From positions 5,384,865 to 5,448,864 of the forward strand of contig NC_080062.1 of the NCBI RefSeq assembly GCF_026212465.1: a stretch of 64,000 bases of DNA, written 5' to 3'. Made by a program: the position numbers and the translations under genes. Each line of letters starts with the position of its first letter. Within the stretch, counting starts at the first letter, position 1. Source of the stretch: Amaranthus tricolor. Taxonomy: Eukaryota; Streptophyta; Magnoliopsida; Caryophyllales; Amaranthaceae. The notes under the pieces are model-generated. The model was not told the DNA's origin, did not search any database, and saw only the letters and a list, made by a program, of their open reading frames with translations. Shown in pieces: positions 63,011 to 64,000 of the stretch.

Positions 63011-64000
63011 GCTCCCATTTTATCGATTAATTATTGTATTTGTATGTAATTTCTCGTGCGTATAGCAACATATATAGAAAAACATAGATCTTTCAAGAAG
63101 GCAATCATTTTTTCTTCTTAGTTTAGGACAAGATCACAATAGGGAAGTAGATTGGTGAATATAGTTCCCTGCATACGGAAACAACATATTTTTGTAAAGC
63201 CTACTTTTGCTGCTGAAATAACAGTTTTTGCTTGCACACTTCCATCTCTTTTGAGATTTCTTATACAGGATGTCTGACTTTTCACTGAAAATATGGTGGT
63301 TATTACTCGGGTTGCTTCACTCGAGGCTTCGCTGAGGCCTGTAGACTTAGACCATAGTTGCAGACTCTCCAACTACTAGTAGGAATCGACTATAACTGCT
63401 GTAGGGTTCTCTTTGTAGCATTGATGTCAGCGTCAGTTGTGTTTAGGGCACCTTCGAAAGAGAGTATGAAAAGTGGTTAATTTCTGTTATTTAGCTCGTA
63501 ATAAATGTGATATCAAATGAGGAAAGAGTAAAATTTGGTATTGTCACACTCGTGATACCGTCTGTCAAGTGTCAACAAGTGAGGTGAACTGGTGATGTCG
63601 AACCATATAGTGCAACCAAGTAGTACATTTTTCTATTTAAACTTCATCTTCATCTTAATCAATCAGAAAACCGAATAAGGTAATATTTTCCTGTAAAATA
63701 AGATTGAAAACTTGCACCTAGCACATGGGGTTGATATGAAAAATAAGATTTATTGGTCTCAAGACATACCGTAAATACTATGTCTACATGCTACAATTAT
63801 TTATTACTAGTATTTATTAAGGAGGTTTCACAATTGATCTTGGATATTAATTGTTAGTTGTTTTAGTTGATTTGTTTGCTAATTATAATATTGATTTTAA
63901 CGAAGTTGTTTGGTGAAATTAGTTGTAAGATTTTTTTTTTAGTAGAATCTTGTATTATTTTTTTCGTTGTACTTGTATTCTAATATCTTTGTATTCAAAT
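63011..64000. other. 3' region of the RETICULATA-related gene and intergenic DNA
   Basis: No further gene, RNA gene or recognisable element is seen up to the window end. Confidence 0.5.

Overview
This is a 64 kb piece of an AT-rich flowering-plant (eudicot) nuclear genome. It has spliced genes with GT-AG introns, homologues of plant-specific families (an IMK3-like receptor kinase, a BADC chloroplast protein, a RETICULATA-related protein), and a dense load of plant transposons. Several repeat styles (Stowaway- and Tourist-type MITEs, short palindromic TGAGAC repeats) would fit Caryophyllales, but that placement is only a guess.

Layout. 1-8372: the 3' part of an autonomous CACTA (En/Spm) transposon. 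It carries a TNP2-type transposase open at the window edge, a second spliced gene joining a Transposase_24-like region to a Ulp1-type cysteine protease, GC-rich subterminal repeats and a CACTAGTG terminus. One protease intron holds a 169-bp tandem array inside an 897-bp higher-order repeat. 8373-10985: hairpin element, long AT microsatellite and a Stowaway-like MITE. 10986-22371: a sorting nexin 2 (SNX2) gene split inside its PX-domain exon by a full-length, almost unmutated Ty1/copia retrotransposon (11582-16870, 219-bp LTRs differing at one base, TSD agaca). 22622-23093: a 200-bp-arm hairpin between convergent SNX2 and the receptor kinase. 23722-26570 (minus): IMK3-like LRR receptor kinase with an atypical catalytic loop. 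26571-34198: decayed LINE and copia remnants and MITEs. 34199-35482: intronless presenilin. 36292-37144: a Pack-MULE carrying the 5' end of a chloroplast phosphoglycerate kinase gene, with 188-bp TIRs and a perfect 9-bp TSD. 39436-39998: a solo LTR. 42661-44920: a two-exon conserved plant protein of unknown function. 45809-47340: an element with long inverted repeats. 48730-55361: BADC, the non-biotinylated relative of the BCCP subunit of plastid acetyl-CoA carboxylase. 56829-63010: RETICULATA-related protein (DUF399 plus DUF3411).

The host genes do not form one pathway. BADC, the RETICULATA-related protein and the source gene of the PGK fragment all point to the chloroplast. SNX2, presenilin and IMK3 act in the endomembrane or plasma-membrane system. 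The IMK3 - BADC - RETICULATA-related order resembles Arabidopsis At3g56100 - At3g56130 - At3g56140 as I remember it, which suggests an old syntenic block later stretched by transposons.

The most noteworthy observations are the young retrotransposon splitting SNX2 and placing its LTR just before an in-frame ATG, the Pack-MULE with a PGK transit-peptide exon, and the tandem array confined to one CACTA intron with a related monomer in another intron of the same element. I found no evidence of a wholly new kind of system. All exon coordinates were read by eye.
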